The notes under the pieces were generated by a model. The model did no database searches. It worked only from the letters and a program-made list of their open reading frames with translations, and had not been told where the DNA came from. Both the position numbers and the translations under genes were made by a program. From Azolla caroliniana (lineage: Eukaryota > Polypodiophyta), in NCBI GenBank assembly GCA_043228905.1, contig JBHGNT010000014.1, forward strand, positions 12,400,001 through 12,464,000: 64,000 nt of DNA, given 5' to 3'. Below, one piece after another: positions 44,224 through 53,851 of the stretch; within the stretch, counting starts at the first letter, position 1; the number at the start of each line of letters is the position of its first letter.

Positions 44224-45734
44224 TTGTTTCGGAGTGCCCGCTTTCCTTTCGGCAACTCCACCAATTCGTACGTATGGTTCTCATGCAGGGAATCCATCTC
44301 GTCCTGCATGGCAGTTAACCATTTTCGGCTGTGGGTGTCATCCTTCGCTTCTTTGAAGCTTTCCGGCTCCCCCTCATCGGTCAACAGAACGTGCTCTGCA
44401 TCCGGAAATCTCCGGGGGGCCCTTCTCTCTCTGAGAGGATATCTCCGTCTCTGGGCTTCAGTAGCCGGCTCCTCCATTTGCTCTTCATCCGAATCCAATT
44501 CGGGGTCTTGGCCGGTTCCGGTCTCAACTTCCTGTACTTCTTCTTCTGCCAGTTCGGTATCCTCACTGTAACCGGCTGGTTCCTCGAGTGCTAACCGGTC
44601 TCTTGCCGGTTGGGTCTGCTCATCGTAGAGTCTATCCTTACCGGTCGACTCAGAGTTCATTATCTTCTTCTCCGACGCCCAGTCGGCGAGCGTCTTGTCC
44701 TCCATGAAGATAATATCTCGACTCCGGAATACCTTCTTGTCGACCGGGTCCCACACTCGGTAGCCAAACTCATCGTCACCGTAACCGAGGAATATGCATG
44801 GCCGGATCTTTGGATCTAACTTTCCTCTCCGGACCTTTGCTACATGCACATACGCGAGACACCCGAACACCTTCAGATGCCGGTAGGACACTTCCTTACC
44901 GGTCCATACTCTCTGTGGCGTGTCTCGGTCCAAGGGTACTAAGGGTGATCTGTTTATCACGTATGTCGCCGTCGACAATGCCTCAGCCCAAAACTTCTTG
45001 GGTAGTTTTGCATGCGCTAGCATACTCCGGACCCTCTCCATGAGCCGGATTCCCTTCGAGCGGCAGTACTCCTCGAACTGCCCCCGGTATTCTCCTCCGT
45101 TGTCTGCTCGAACCGCTTTCAGCTTCCGGCCGGTTTCTCTTTCCACTCTCGTGTGGAGCTCTTTGAAGACGGATAACACCTGATCCTTCGTCTTCAACGG
45201 TGTGGCCCACAGCTTGCGGCTGTGGTCATCTATGAATGTCACGAAGTACTGCGCTCCGGCATGTGACTTCGTGTCTACTTGACACACATCCGTATGCACC
45301 AACTCTAGTGGTGCATTACGTCTCATCGGTGGCCTTCTTCGGAAGGAGGTTCGGTTTTGTTTACCGGCCAGACAGTCAGTGCACTTCTCCAAGTGCACGT
45401 TCTTCACTGGAATGAGGTTGTCGTCTGCAAGCCTCTTCATCCCCTTCTCGCTCATATGACACAGTCTCTTGTGCCACAGCTCACCGGCAGTGTCGGATGC
45501 CACGTTCACTTCTTCCGGGCATAACCGAGCATTCATCAGGTACAGTGTGTTGACCTTCCGGGCCCGAGCCACAATCAGGCTCCCTTTGCTGAACTTCATG
45601 ACACCGTTCTGGATGCTACCCGTGTAGCCTTCATCATCTAGCCGACCGACTGATATCAGGTTTAGACGAACCTCCGGAACGTGTCGGACATCCTTCAACA
45701 ACAACTTGCATCTGGTTGGTGTTGACAGACACAC
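44145..45734 (-). pseudogene. Copia-B pre-integrase, integrase and RT linker
   Basis: 529 codons. GAG-pre-integrase with ELWHKRLCHMSEKGMKRL, the integrase zinc module end CTDCLAGKQNRTSF, and the core with VHTDVCQVDTKSH and RADNGGEYRGQF. After RSKGIRL the frame jumps straight to MERVRSMLAHAKLP, so about 25 residues are missing in frame, including the [11 protein letters not shown]-type box that carries the third catalytic residue (compare Copia-C, 52335-52420). Then RHLKVFGCLAYVHV, an acidic linker and RYPLRERRAP. Ends at TAG 44145-44147. Confidence 0.85.
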
Positions 45735-45752
45735 GTCTCCTATGCCGACAAT

Positions 45753-46193
45753 TCAGCATGTATCTTCATTCCCCATCCGGACACAGCCGTGGTCACCGGC
45801 TGAGTAGGATGAGAAGCATTTCCGGTCTGGGGTAAGGTGGAACGATGCTCCGGAGTCTACCACCCAGGTCATCTCGTCGCCGGCAAGGTTTATTTCACTC
45901 TCCTCGGTGATGAGCATCAACTCTTCTTCACTTGCCGCGATTGCCGTCATTCCCTTCCGGTCTGTCCCCTTCCGGTCTTTACCGTTCCGGTCCGGGGTTC
46001 GCTTCGAATCGGTACCGTCGGTTTCCTTGTCTTTACGGAAATGCCGACAGTTCTTTTGGAAGTGTCCCGGCTTGCCGCAATAGAAGCAAGTAGGTCAGAG
46101 GTCTTTAACCACGAGCATGTCCCTCATCTTCGACTTCCACACTGAATAGTTGGAGCCGGTGAGCTTGAACATTCCGCCAAACGATTCGTCCAT
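45753..46193 (-). pseudogene. Copia-B gag start fused to zinc knuckle and protease
   Basis: ATG at 46193 opens FKLTGSNYSVWKSKMRDMLV, the Copia gag N-terminus, about 32 codons long. The next bases are already the zinc knuckle CFYCGKPGHFQKNC (46045-46090), so roughly two hundred gag codons are deleted and a TGA sits at the junction. The protease follows with WVVDSGASFHLTPD (45835-45875) and is broken by a stop near 45753. The capsid domain is therefore absent. Confidence 0.82.
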
Positions 46194-46208
46194 TTTCTGT
46201 GTCGTTTC

Positions 46209-46220
46209 GCTCTGATACCA
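46209..46220 (-). other. Copia-B inner primer-binding site
   Basis: TGGTATCAGAGC, second copy, next to the truncated inner LTR segment (46223-46480). Confidence 0.88.
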
Positions 46221-46605
46221 CTTGACGGGAACTCAACTCTCCCTATACGCAACGCTCGGCCACAACTTAGCTTAGGATCATACACAGAAAACGGGAAATA
46301 AAAACACGCGACGCAAAGGAGAGAAAAGGTACACAGGAGGTTTACGTGGAAAACCCCAAACTAGGGGAAAAAACCACGGCAGCCCACAGGCTGCAAACTG
46401 TCACTATGTAAGAATATACAACCGTGAGTTCACTGAGGCACCGACCTCGTGCTCATAGATCTTCGCCACAGGCTGCAAACTGAACCGGCAGCCAGAGGAC
46501 TTTAACCACGAGCATGTCCCTCATCTTCGACTTCCACACTGAATAGTTGGAGCCGGTGAGCTTGAACATGCCGCCAAACGATTCATCCATTTTCTGTGTT
46601 GTTTC

Positions 46606-46617
46606 GCTCTGATACCA
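46606..46617 (-). other. Copia-B outer primer-binding site
   Basis: TGGTATCAGAGC next to the full 5' LTR, two bases after its terminal CA. Confidence 0.9.
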
Positions 46618-46619
46618 CT

Positions 46620-47196
46620 TGACGGGAACTCAACGCTCCCTATACGCAACGCTCGGCCACAACTTAGCTTAGGATCATACACAGAAAACGGGAAATAAAA
46701 ACACGCGACGCAAAGGAGAGAAAAGGTACACAAGAGGTTTACGTGGAAAACCCCAAACTAGGGGAAAAAACCACGGCAGCCCACAGGCTGCAAACTGTCA
46801 CTATGTAAGAATATACAACCGTGAGTTCATTGAGGCACCGACCTCGTACTCACAGATCTTCGCCACAGGCGGCGGTTACAATAGAGGCAACGACCTCTTT
46901 CTCTCTCTCTCTTTCTGTACACAGTTACGCACTCTCGCTATGCTTTTTCAACAAGAATGACAACACTTTAACTAAAGTTTGCCCTAAGTCATATTTATAC
47001 TAATATGACTTTTCGGCTATTTACAAATATAGCCTCGGTGGACTATCAGAAAACATATTTACGAATATGTCTCTTCATCCGGTTCTCCGTAGCCGGGTAC
47101 TCCTCATCCGGTTCATACCGGGTCTGCACCATCCGGCTCTCCGTAGCCGGGTACTCCTCATCCGGTTTCCCATCCGGAGGGACCTGTCTCCCAACA
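46620..47196 (-). repeat. Copia-B 5' LTR
   Basis: 577 bp, TGACGGGAACTC ... TCTCCCAACA. Contains TATTTATACTAATATG near 46991 and two 54-bp repeat units. Confidence 0.9.
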
Positions 47197-47201
47197 AGTT
47201 T

Positions 47202-47583
47202 CTCATCCAAATAAGCTCCTTGCCGGCCTCTACCGTTGCCATGTACTTTGCCTTTGTGGTCGACAACGCCATAGACTTATGCAATCGTGACTGCCACGAC
47301 ACCGCTCCCCCTGCATAGGTCATCATGTACCCTGACGTGGATCGACTTGAGTCTACATCCCCCGACATGTCTGAGTCGGTAAACCCTTCAAGCATGGGTT
47401 TTCCGACACCATACTTAAGACACACACTCGAGGTGCCTTTTAAATACCTTAGTATCCATTTAACCGCTGCCCAGTGTTGTCGTCCTGGATTACTCATGTA
47501 TAAGCTTACTGTTCCCACAACAAAAGTTATGTCTGGTTTTGTGCAGACCATAGCATACATTAGATTGCCGACGATTGAGGCAA
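47202..47583 (-). pseudogene. Copia-C RNase H, N-terminal part
   Basis: Reads ASIVGNLMYAMVCTKPDITF, WILRYLKGTSSVCLKYG, GFTDSDMSGDVDSSRST and LSTTKAKYMATVEAGKELIW. The usual TEAEY motif is TKAKY, so catalytic residues are altered. Its right end abuts the chromovirus remnant and its left end abuts Copia-B. Confidence 0.85.
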
Positions 47584-49310
47584 AAGTTATTCTAGTCGTT
47601 AGTATATTCTAGAATTATTCTGTGGTATATTCTAAACAGGTACATTCTTGAGATATTTCTCGAGTATATTCTAGAGATATTCACTCTTGGAAATTGTATA
47701 AGTACTTGTAACATCCTTGGTCCCTTTCAAGGGATTCAACACCAATCATTGACCTTCTCGATCGGAACCTTGTCATAGTCTAGCGTTGGTGTGTCTGTGA
47801 AAGTGTGAATCCCTTCCAATTGGAAGCACCACCTGTCATCGTCATCGCCTTTGCTTCTAGAGTTACCATCATCACAACCCTTGCTTCTGGAGTTACCGTC
47901 ATCAACATCCTTGTCTTTGACGTCATCATTTTCAGCACCTCTTCGCCCAACCATCGTCGTCATCAACACTACTTGTCATCATTTTTAGGTATCATTTTGC
48001 ATCATGGTTTTCGTGAGGAGTGCTTTCGATCGCTCACCTTCCCAATTCCGGTGGGGGTCACAACCGCTCACTTTCCTGGTGGGGATCGGATCATTGCTCG
48101 CTTGTACTAAAATTTCGTTATAGTTCAAGTCTCGTGCCACTTTCCATTGGCGATGACTGATTTTGATCGCTCACCTTCTAGTTCCGGTGGGGGTCACAAC
48201 CGCTCACTTTCGTAGTGGGGATTGGATCGTCGCTTGCTTGCACTCCATTTTCATTTCAGTTCAAGTTTCACTCCAGTTTCCTTTGGCGAGGATCACTTTG
48301 ATTTCTCACCTTCCTAGTTCTGGTGGGGATCAAATCGTTGCTCAGTCACACTCCATTTTCCATATCGGTCTACATTTCACTCCACTCTCTTTTGACGAGG
48401 ATCGATTTCGATCGCTCACCTTCTAGTTTCGGTGGGGGTCACAACCTCTCACTTTCCTAGTGGGGATTGCTTCGGTTTCTCGTTAGCGCTGCCGTTTGTG
48501 CCGCGTTTTGGGTCAACCTTGACTATTTACCCTCTCATAATAGAAGAAGTCAAGTCGACCGCTTCATTTGCACTCCTTCGCCTGTTAGTGTTCGAGTCTC
48601 CGGTGAGGGCCACATGGTCGCTCACTCCCGTTCGTGTTCCAGTCTCCGGTGAGGACCGCACATGGTTGCTCATGCCTGTTGGTGTTCAATACCTCGTGTT
48701 GTGGAAGGGTTACTCCTTATTCTACGATTTACAAAATACTTTGGAGGTGGTCTAAGATTTTCATCAACAATATCCCCTTAGGCCGATGACCGGTTTGGGA
48801 AGGCGGCGTAAGAGGGAGAATAATGTCACATTCTAAACTCGAACATCTGACCTTTAACACACACTGTACATTGTATTGTGTTAACCATATGGAAACTCTT
48901 GTGAACTGTCCACATAGATTGTGAACTTGTATATATTGTCGAGTTTAGTGTATAGTACATTCGAGAATATTCTAGTCGTTAGTATATTCTAGATTTATTC
49001 TATGGTGTATTCTAAACGGGTACATTCTCGAGATATTTCTTGAGTATATTCTAGAGATATTCAATCTCAAAAATTGTATAAATACTTGTAACATCCTTGG
49101 TCCCTTTCAAGGGATTCAACACCAGTCATTGACACATCAATCTAGTATTCTCGTTTCGCCTCATTGTTGTCTCCTTGATCTTTATTTCTGTTTTCATGCT
49201 CTCATGTCACTCACAACATCTAGAGTTCCTAGCCTTGCCACATCTAGCTCCAAGTTCATCCGTCGCTCATAGCCCCATCATCTGTGCTCTGTCCTAGTTC
49301 ATGCGTGGTG
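47584..49310 (+). mobile_element. Deleted chromovirus (Gypsy) remnant
   Basis: A partial 5' LTR (about 47588-47753) and a 3' LTR (48824-49134) share TCTAGTCGTTAGTATATTCT, AACATCCTTGGTCCCTTTCA and AAGGGATTCAACACCA. The only coding trace is a chromodomain end VQYLVLWKGYSLFYDLQ (48678-48735) before a purine tract AAGAGGGAGAATAA. The interior carries a ~135-bp tandem repeat. About 170 bp beyond the 3' LTR are unexplained. Inserted in Copia-C RT. Confidence 0.72.
48028..48470. repeat. Tandem repeat, ~110-137-bp units
   Basis: Starts at 48028, 48165, 48300 and 48410 with GAT(C/T)(G/T)CTCACCTTC, GGTGGGG.TCA and ACTCCA.TTTC blocks; the last copy is partial. Confidence 0.8.
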
Positions 49311-50518
49311 TGTTCGAGAAAATCTCAGCTTTTTCTTTCTCCCCTCTCGGGCATTGCTTTGCAGTTAGCTTGCAGTTAGTCGGTAACACCGAGCCGACCG
49401 GCTTTGCTTTCGACATGTTGAATCTTTCTAGGATCTTAGTCACATATTTCTCTTGTGACAACCACAACACTTTCTTAGTTCTATCTCGAACTATGTGCAT
49501 CCCTAAGATCTGTTTAGCCGGTCCAAGATCTTTTATGGCAAACGATTTGACTAGAGCTTTCTTCAAGCTTCCGATCTTCCTTGTATCTTGACTGACTATC
49601 AACATGTGATATACATATACAAGAGAATTAAGAAGTCACCTTCATCGTACCTTTTGACGAACACACAGTGATCAACCTTTGTTTTTGGAACCTATGTTCC
49701 ACCATGAAGGACTCGAACTTCTTGTACCACTTGCGTGGAGCTTGTTTCAACCCATACAAGCTTTTCTTCAGTCGACACACCAGGTTCTCTTTTCCTGTCT
49801 CCTCAAAAGCTTCAGGTTGCTGCATGTAAATATCTTCATCCAGCTCCCCATGCAAGAATGTTGTCTTGACATCCAACTGTTCGATCTCTAGATCCATACT
49901 GGCAACTATGCTCAGAACAGTTCTAATGGATGTCATCTTCATGACTGGAGTGAATATTTCATCGAAGTCGACACCCTTTTTCTATTGGAACTCCTTCACT
50001 ACTATGCAGGATTTATACCTGGGTGCACAGTTGACTTCTCCGGTCTTCACCTTGTAGACCCATTTATTCCTGAGTTCTCTCTTACCTTTTGGCAGCTCTA
50101 CTAGGTCGTACGTATAATTCTCGTACAAAGAATCCATCTCATCTTGCATTGTGCTCAGCCATTTCTCTCTGTGCTTGTCGGCAATGGCTTCATCATAGCA
50201 CTCTGGCTTACCTTCATCAGTCAAGAGGATGTATTGATTGGCATATGTTGTTGGTGCTCTCCTTTCTCTGAGTGGGTATCTCCTTCCATTCATTGTCGAC
50301 TTCGGTTCAGATGTCTTTGCCGACTCTACTCTTGGCTTCGGTTCATGTATGTCAATCGGCTTCTCAAGGTTGGATGACTCCAACTCATAATTCTCAATCA
50401 ATCTTAACAGCTCTGCCGACTCAGAGTCATAGTTGGTCGGTCTCTCCGAGTCAACCGACTCGGATTCGGCTGTGCCGATTGGCTGTCTCCGAACAACTGG
50501 TTGTGTTGGTTTTGTTAC
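49311..50518 (-). pseudogene. Copia-C linker and reverse transcriptase
   Basis: Pieces in several frames: an acidic linker and RYPLRERRAPTTYANQYI, LVELPKGKRELRNKWVYKV, a stop near 49980, then IRTVLSIVASMDLEIEQLDV and SLYGLKQAPRKWYKKFE. The YVDD region is damaged near 49610, and MLIVSQD onward gives the thumb (LSQEKYVTKILERFNMSK). It ends at GEKEKAE where the chromovirus remnant begins. Confidence 0.82.
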
Positions 50519-50616
50519 CGTACGAGATGTACGGGTGATTGATAAGTGTGAATGTAAGTGTGAGTGTGGTTGATACAAAGAGGTGTGAGTGAATGACTAG
50601 GTGTGAATGTCGAAGG

Positions 50617-51617
50617 TGACGGGAATTGGACGTTCCTTATGTCCAACACTCGGCCACAACCGAGATTCTTTTCATACACAGAAAAACGGGAAATAAAACA
50701 CGATACAAAGGAGAGGAAGATACACACACACTACACAGGAGGTTTACGTGGAAAACCCCAAACTAGGGGAAAAACCACGGCAGCCCACAGGTTGCAAACT
50801 GTCACTATGTATGAATGTACAAAACAGTGAGTTCTCGGAGGCAACGACCTCGGACTCACGCTCTTCGCCACAGGCGGCGGTTACAACAGAGGCAACGACC
50901 TCTTTCTCTCTCTCTCTCTCTGTACACTATTACGTGCTCTCTCTTCTTCTTGCACCAACAGGAAAAGTAACAACAACTACTGTCACTAAAAGTCTGCCCT
51001 AAGTCATATTTATACTAATATGACTTTTCGGCTATTTACAAATGTAGCCTCGATGGGCTCTCAGAAACATATTTACGAATATGTCCCTCTATCCGGTTCA
51101 TACCGGGTCTGTACCATCCGGCTCTCCGTAGCCGGGTACTCCTCATTCGGTTCATACCAGGCCTGCACCATCCGGCTCTCCGTAGCCGGGTACTCCTCAT
51201 CCGGTTCATACCGGGCCTGCACCATCCGGCTCTCCGTAGCCGGGTACTCCTCATCCGGTTCATACCGGGCCTGCACCATCCGGCTCTCCGTAGCCGGGTA
51301 CTCCTCATCCGGTTCATACCAGGCCTGCAACATCCGGCTCTCCGTAGTCGGGTACTCCTCATCCGGTTCATACCGGGCCTGCACCATCCGGCTCTCCGTA
51401 GCCGGGTACTCCTCATCCGGTTCATACTGGGCCTGCAACATCCGGCTCTCCGTAGCCGAGTACTCCTCATCCGGTTCATACCGGGCCTGCACCATCCGGC
51501 TCTCCGTAGCCGGGGTCTTCCTCATACGGTTTCGGCCTCGACTGATAGGCCTCGGCCGAGTTTGTTCATCGTCACTGATCTTCTCCCTTCCCATCCGGAG
51601 GGACCTGTCTCCCAACA
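50617..51617 (-). mobile_element. Solo LTR 4 (Copia-B type) with expanded U3 repeat
   Basis: 1001 bp, TGACGGGAATTGG ... TCTCCCAACA, flanked by a perfect GAAGG (50612-50616 and 51618-51622). Related to the Copia-B LTR along its length but about 420 bp longer because the 54-bp U3 unit is expanded. Confidence 0.93.
51115..51520. repeat. 54-bp minisatellite, eight copies
   Basis: CATCCGGCTCTCCGTAGCCG starts at 51115, 51169, 51223, 51277, 51331, 51385, 51439 and 51493. The Copia-B LTRs have two units. As 54 is a multiple of three, it leaves long open frames on both strands that are not genes. Confidence 0.95.
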
Positions 51618-51915
51618 GAAGGGGGCTTGCACCCTTGTGTATCTACCTCTTTGTACCTATTTAACCCCTTATGGGGAATGAATGAACAAGGAGCATTTCT
51701 CTCTCAATCTCTCCCTCTCTCTCCCTTACATTGAACCCCCTTGGGAGGGGGGTAGAGCCATTTTAGGCACCCCCCCCCCCCCCCCCCCACCCCTCAATGC
51801 TTGTCTTGTTCTTCATGATCTCTCTCACCATTATACTCTCCATCATTTTCACTATTACACCATTACCATTACCATTCATCCTCATCCTCTACCCCAACCC
51901 TAAAAACCATTAACA

Positions 51916-52920
51916 GGTTCACTTGGCCTCAAGTCGATTGTAGTGGAGGTTGATTGGTTAGTCAATTCTGAGCTCTGTTACTTCCAGTCCTCTATGGTCT
52001 TGTCTTCCAAGAAGACTACGTCCCGACTCCTAACTACCTTCTTGTCAACTAGGTCCCATAGCCTATAGACAAAATCATCTTCCGCGTATCCCGTGAATAT
52101 GCACGGTTTCGACTTACTGTTGAGCTTTGACCTCTGATCCTTAGCTACATGCATGTACACTAGGCATCCGAACACCCTCAGATGTTGGTAGGAGATATCC
52201 TTTCCTGTCCACACCGTTTGTGGGGCATCACCTTTCAATGGTATTGAGGGGGACCTATTGATCAAATAAACAACCATGTACATTGCCTCAACCCAGTATA
52301 TATTCGGCAGTTTAGCATGCGACAACATGCTCCTTATTCTCTCCATGATTGTTCAATTCATCCTCTCTGCAAGCCCGTTCAACTCAGGGGTCTTTGGTAT
52401 TGTATATTCGATTCGAATACCTTGGGCCTTCCAGTATTCCTCGAACTTCCCTTTATATTCGCCACCATTGTCAGTTCAGACAACCTTCAACTTTCGACCT
52501 GACTGCCGTTCAGCTCTTGCCTGGAACTCCTTGAAAAATGTTAGTACTTGATCTTTTGACTTTAGTACGAAAGCCCACAACTTCCGGTTGTAGTCCTCGA
52601 TTAAAGTCACAAAGTACTGTCCATCTCGATGCGATAGAGCATCTACATAGCACACATCAGTGTGTACCAGTTCCAGTACAACTTCTCTTCTTCTTGGTGG
52701 CCGTGTGTGGAATGTTGCTCTATTTTGCTTTCCGACTAAGCAGTCGACACACTTCTCCAGGTGCACTCCATTTATTTCTGGTAGAAGCTTCTGGTCGGCC
52801 AACAAATGCAGTCCCTTCTCGGTCATGTGGCCAAGCCTCTTATGCCATATCTGTCCTACCGAGTCGGTTGCCACATTCACTTCCGACTTGCACAGTTTGG
52901 CGTTCATCATATACAACATG
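51916..52920 (-). pseudogene. Copia-C pre-integrase and integrase
   Basis: Reads QIWHKRLGHMTEKGLHLL, CVDCLVGKQNRATFH, LVHTDVCYVDALSHRDGQYF and [15 protein letters not shown], then the [13 protein letters not shown] box, MERIRSMLSHAKLPNIYW and HLRVFGCLVYMHVAKDQRSK. So D, D and E of integrase are all traceable. Two TGA stops (52476-52478 and 52353-52355) break the frame. Confidence 0.85.
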
Positions 52921-53441
52921 CCTTCCTTCTGTGCTCAGGCCACTATAAGATTTCCTCGGTAGAACTTCCACTTGCCATTACAAAAACTACCATTGTAGCC
53001 TTTGTCGTCCAGTCTTCCAGTTGATATCAGATTCAATCTGATATCTGGGCCGTATCGAACATCCTTCAGAGTTAGTCAACACCCTATCGATGTCGTTAGC
53101 CAGACACTTCTGATTCTGGCTATCTGGCACTCCCCACTGTCACCCATCTTTACATAACCATGATCACTGGCTATGTAAGTTGAGAAATACTCTCTCGACA
53201 GAGTTATGTGGAAGGATACACCAAAGTCGATCACCCAATGCATTCCTTTCTTGCAAGATTTGCACTTGTCTGTTAAAAAATGAGCAAAAGTTCTTCAGGG
53301 CTTGTAGCAATGGCTGAAGTGTACTTTTCTTTAGGAATCTTCTTGGGTTCGACATTATTACCGACACTCTTTTCCTTTTTAAGGTGTCAACAGTCTTTCT
53401 AGAAATGTTCAAGCTTTCCACAATAAAAGCACATGAGCTTT
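52921..53441 (-). pseudogene. Copia-C gag zinc knuckle and protease
   Basis: CFYCGKLEHF*KDC-type knuckle near 53395-53435 (one stop inside), then a protease trace WVIDFGVSFHITLSREYFST with the usual DSG reading DFG, and RLNLISTGRLDDKGYNGSF. There is a TGA at 52935-52937. The right edge is the Copia-D2 insertion. Confidence 0.75.
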
Positions 53442-53851
53442 TGTAAATGTAAGTGTTTGCGGAAAACGTAAAACAGAGAACAACACACAAGGAGAGAGAG
53501 AGAGCGAGAGAGACAGAGAGAGCAGAACACAATTTCAAAATTATATGAAGACTCTGTACACACACTGTGCTAAGTAGCACTATTTATACAAGTCCTCTTG
53601 GGACTGACAGAAGTACCATGTACTTCAATGCTCACACGAGCATCTGACACTTACTACGAGACTATAGATACCTAGTAGTCTATCCTATTCTAGGCTTCCG
53701 ATTGGAATGCCGGTTACGGATTGCACGTGGCCTCCACTGCTTGCCGGTTCGGTTGCTCACCGTCATACCGATCCGTTTCGCCTGATCTGTCTCGCTTACC
53801 GGCTCCGGCTTATTCAGCCGATCCGGCTCCGGTTGAGCTTGCCGCTCAACA
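53442..53851 (-). repeat. Copia-D2 3' LTR
   Basis: 410 bp, TGTAAATGTAAG ... GCCGCTCAACA, close to both Copia-D1 LTRs. Confidence 0.92.

Larger units (their letters stand above)
46096..46618 (-). repeat. Tandem duplication of gag start, primer site and LTR end
   Basis: The block gag codons 1-32, primer site and following LTR end occurs at 46096-46480 and again from 46493 into the full LTR. At 46480-46492 LTR R/U5 sequence (GGCTGCAAACTGAACCGGCA) is joined to gag, the rearrangement joint. Confidence 0.88.
42305..47196 (-). mobile_element. Copia-B, complete but rearranged Copia element
   Basis: 4892 bp with a perfect duplication AGTTT (42300-42304 and 47197-47201). LTRs are 42305-42821 and 46620-47196, with a few substitutions and a 60-bp deletion in the first. 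Purine tract 42822-42833. It carries two primer sites (46606-46617 and 46209-46220) because LTR end, primer site and gag start are duplicated. Most of gag is deleted, the integrase lacks its catalytic Glu segment, and the RT is frameshifted. It can only have moved with help from other copies, or decayed after insertion. Confidence 0.93.
50519..51915. mobile_element. Unknown ~395-bp insertion carrying a solo LTR
   Basis: Outside the nested solo LTR, the left part (50519-50616) and right part (51618-51915) form one insert in Copia-C. It contains CTATTTAACCCC, a TC-rich tract, a 19-nt poly-C (51770-51788) and CATTAC repeats. It has promoter-like, LTR-like character. Neither ends nor duplication are clear. 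Confidence 0.45.
40193..53441 (-). mobile_element. Copia-C, old Copia element split by several insertions
   Basis: Minus-strand Copia whose pieces read in order: gag zinc knuckle and protease (53441-52921), pre-integrase and integrase (52920-51916), RT (50518-49311), RNase H (47583-47202 and 42299-42046), LTR (40193-40809). The insertions are an unknown one at 50519-51915, a chromovirus remnant at 47584-49310, Copia-B at 42305-47196 and an unknown one near 40870-42040. Copia-D2 sits in its gag, so its 5' LTR is outside the window. Confidence 0.8.

Noticed and set aside
51020-51664. Open frame of 214 codons (plus) and matching minus frames with repeated Cys-Arg-Leu-Ser-type units
   Set aside because: It is the translation of the 54-bp LTR minisatellite; a repeat length divisible by three keeps all frames open.
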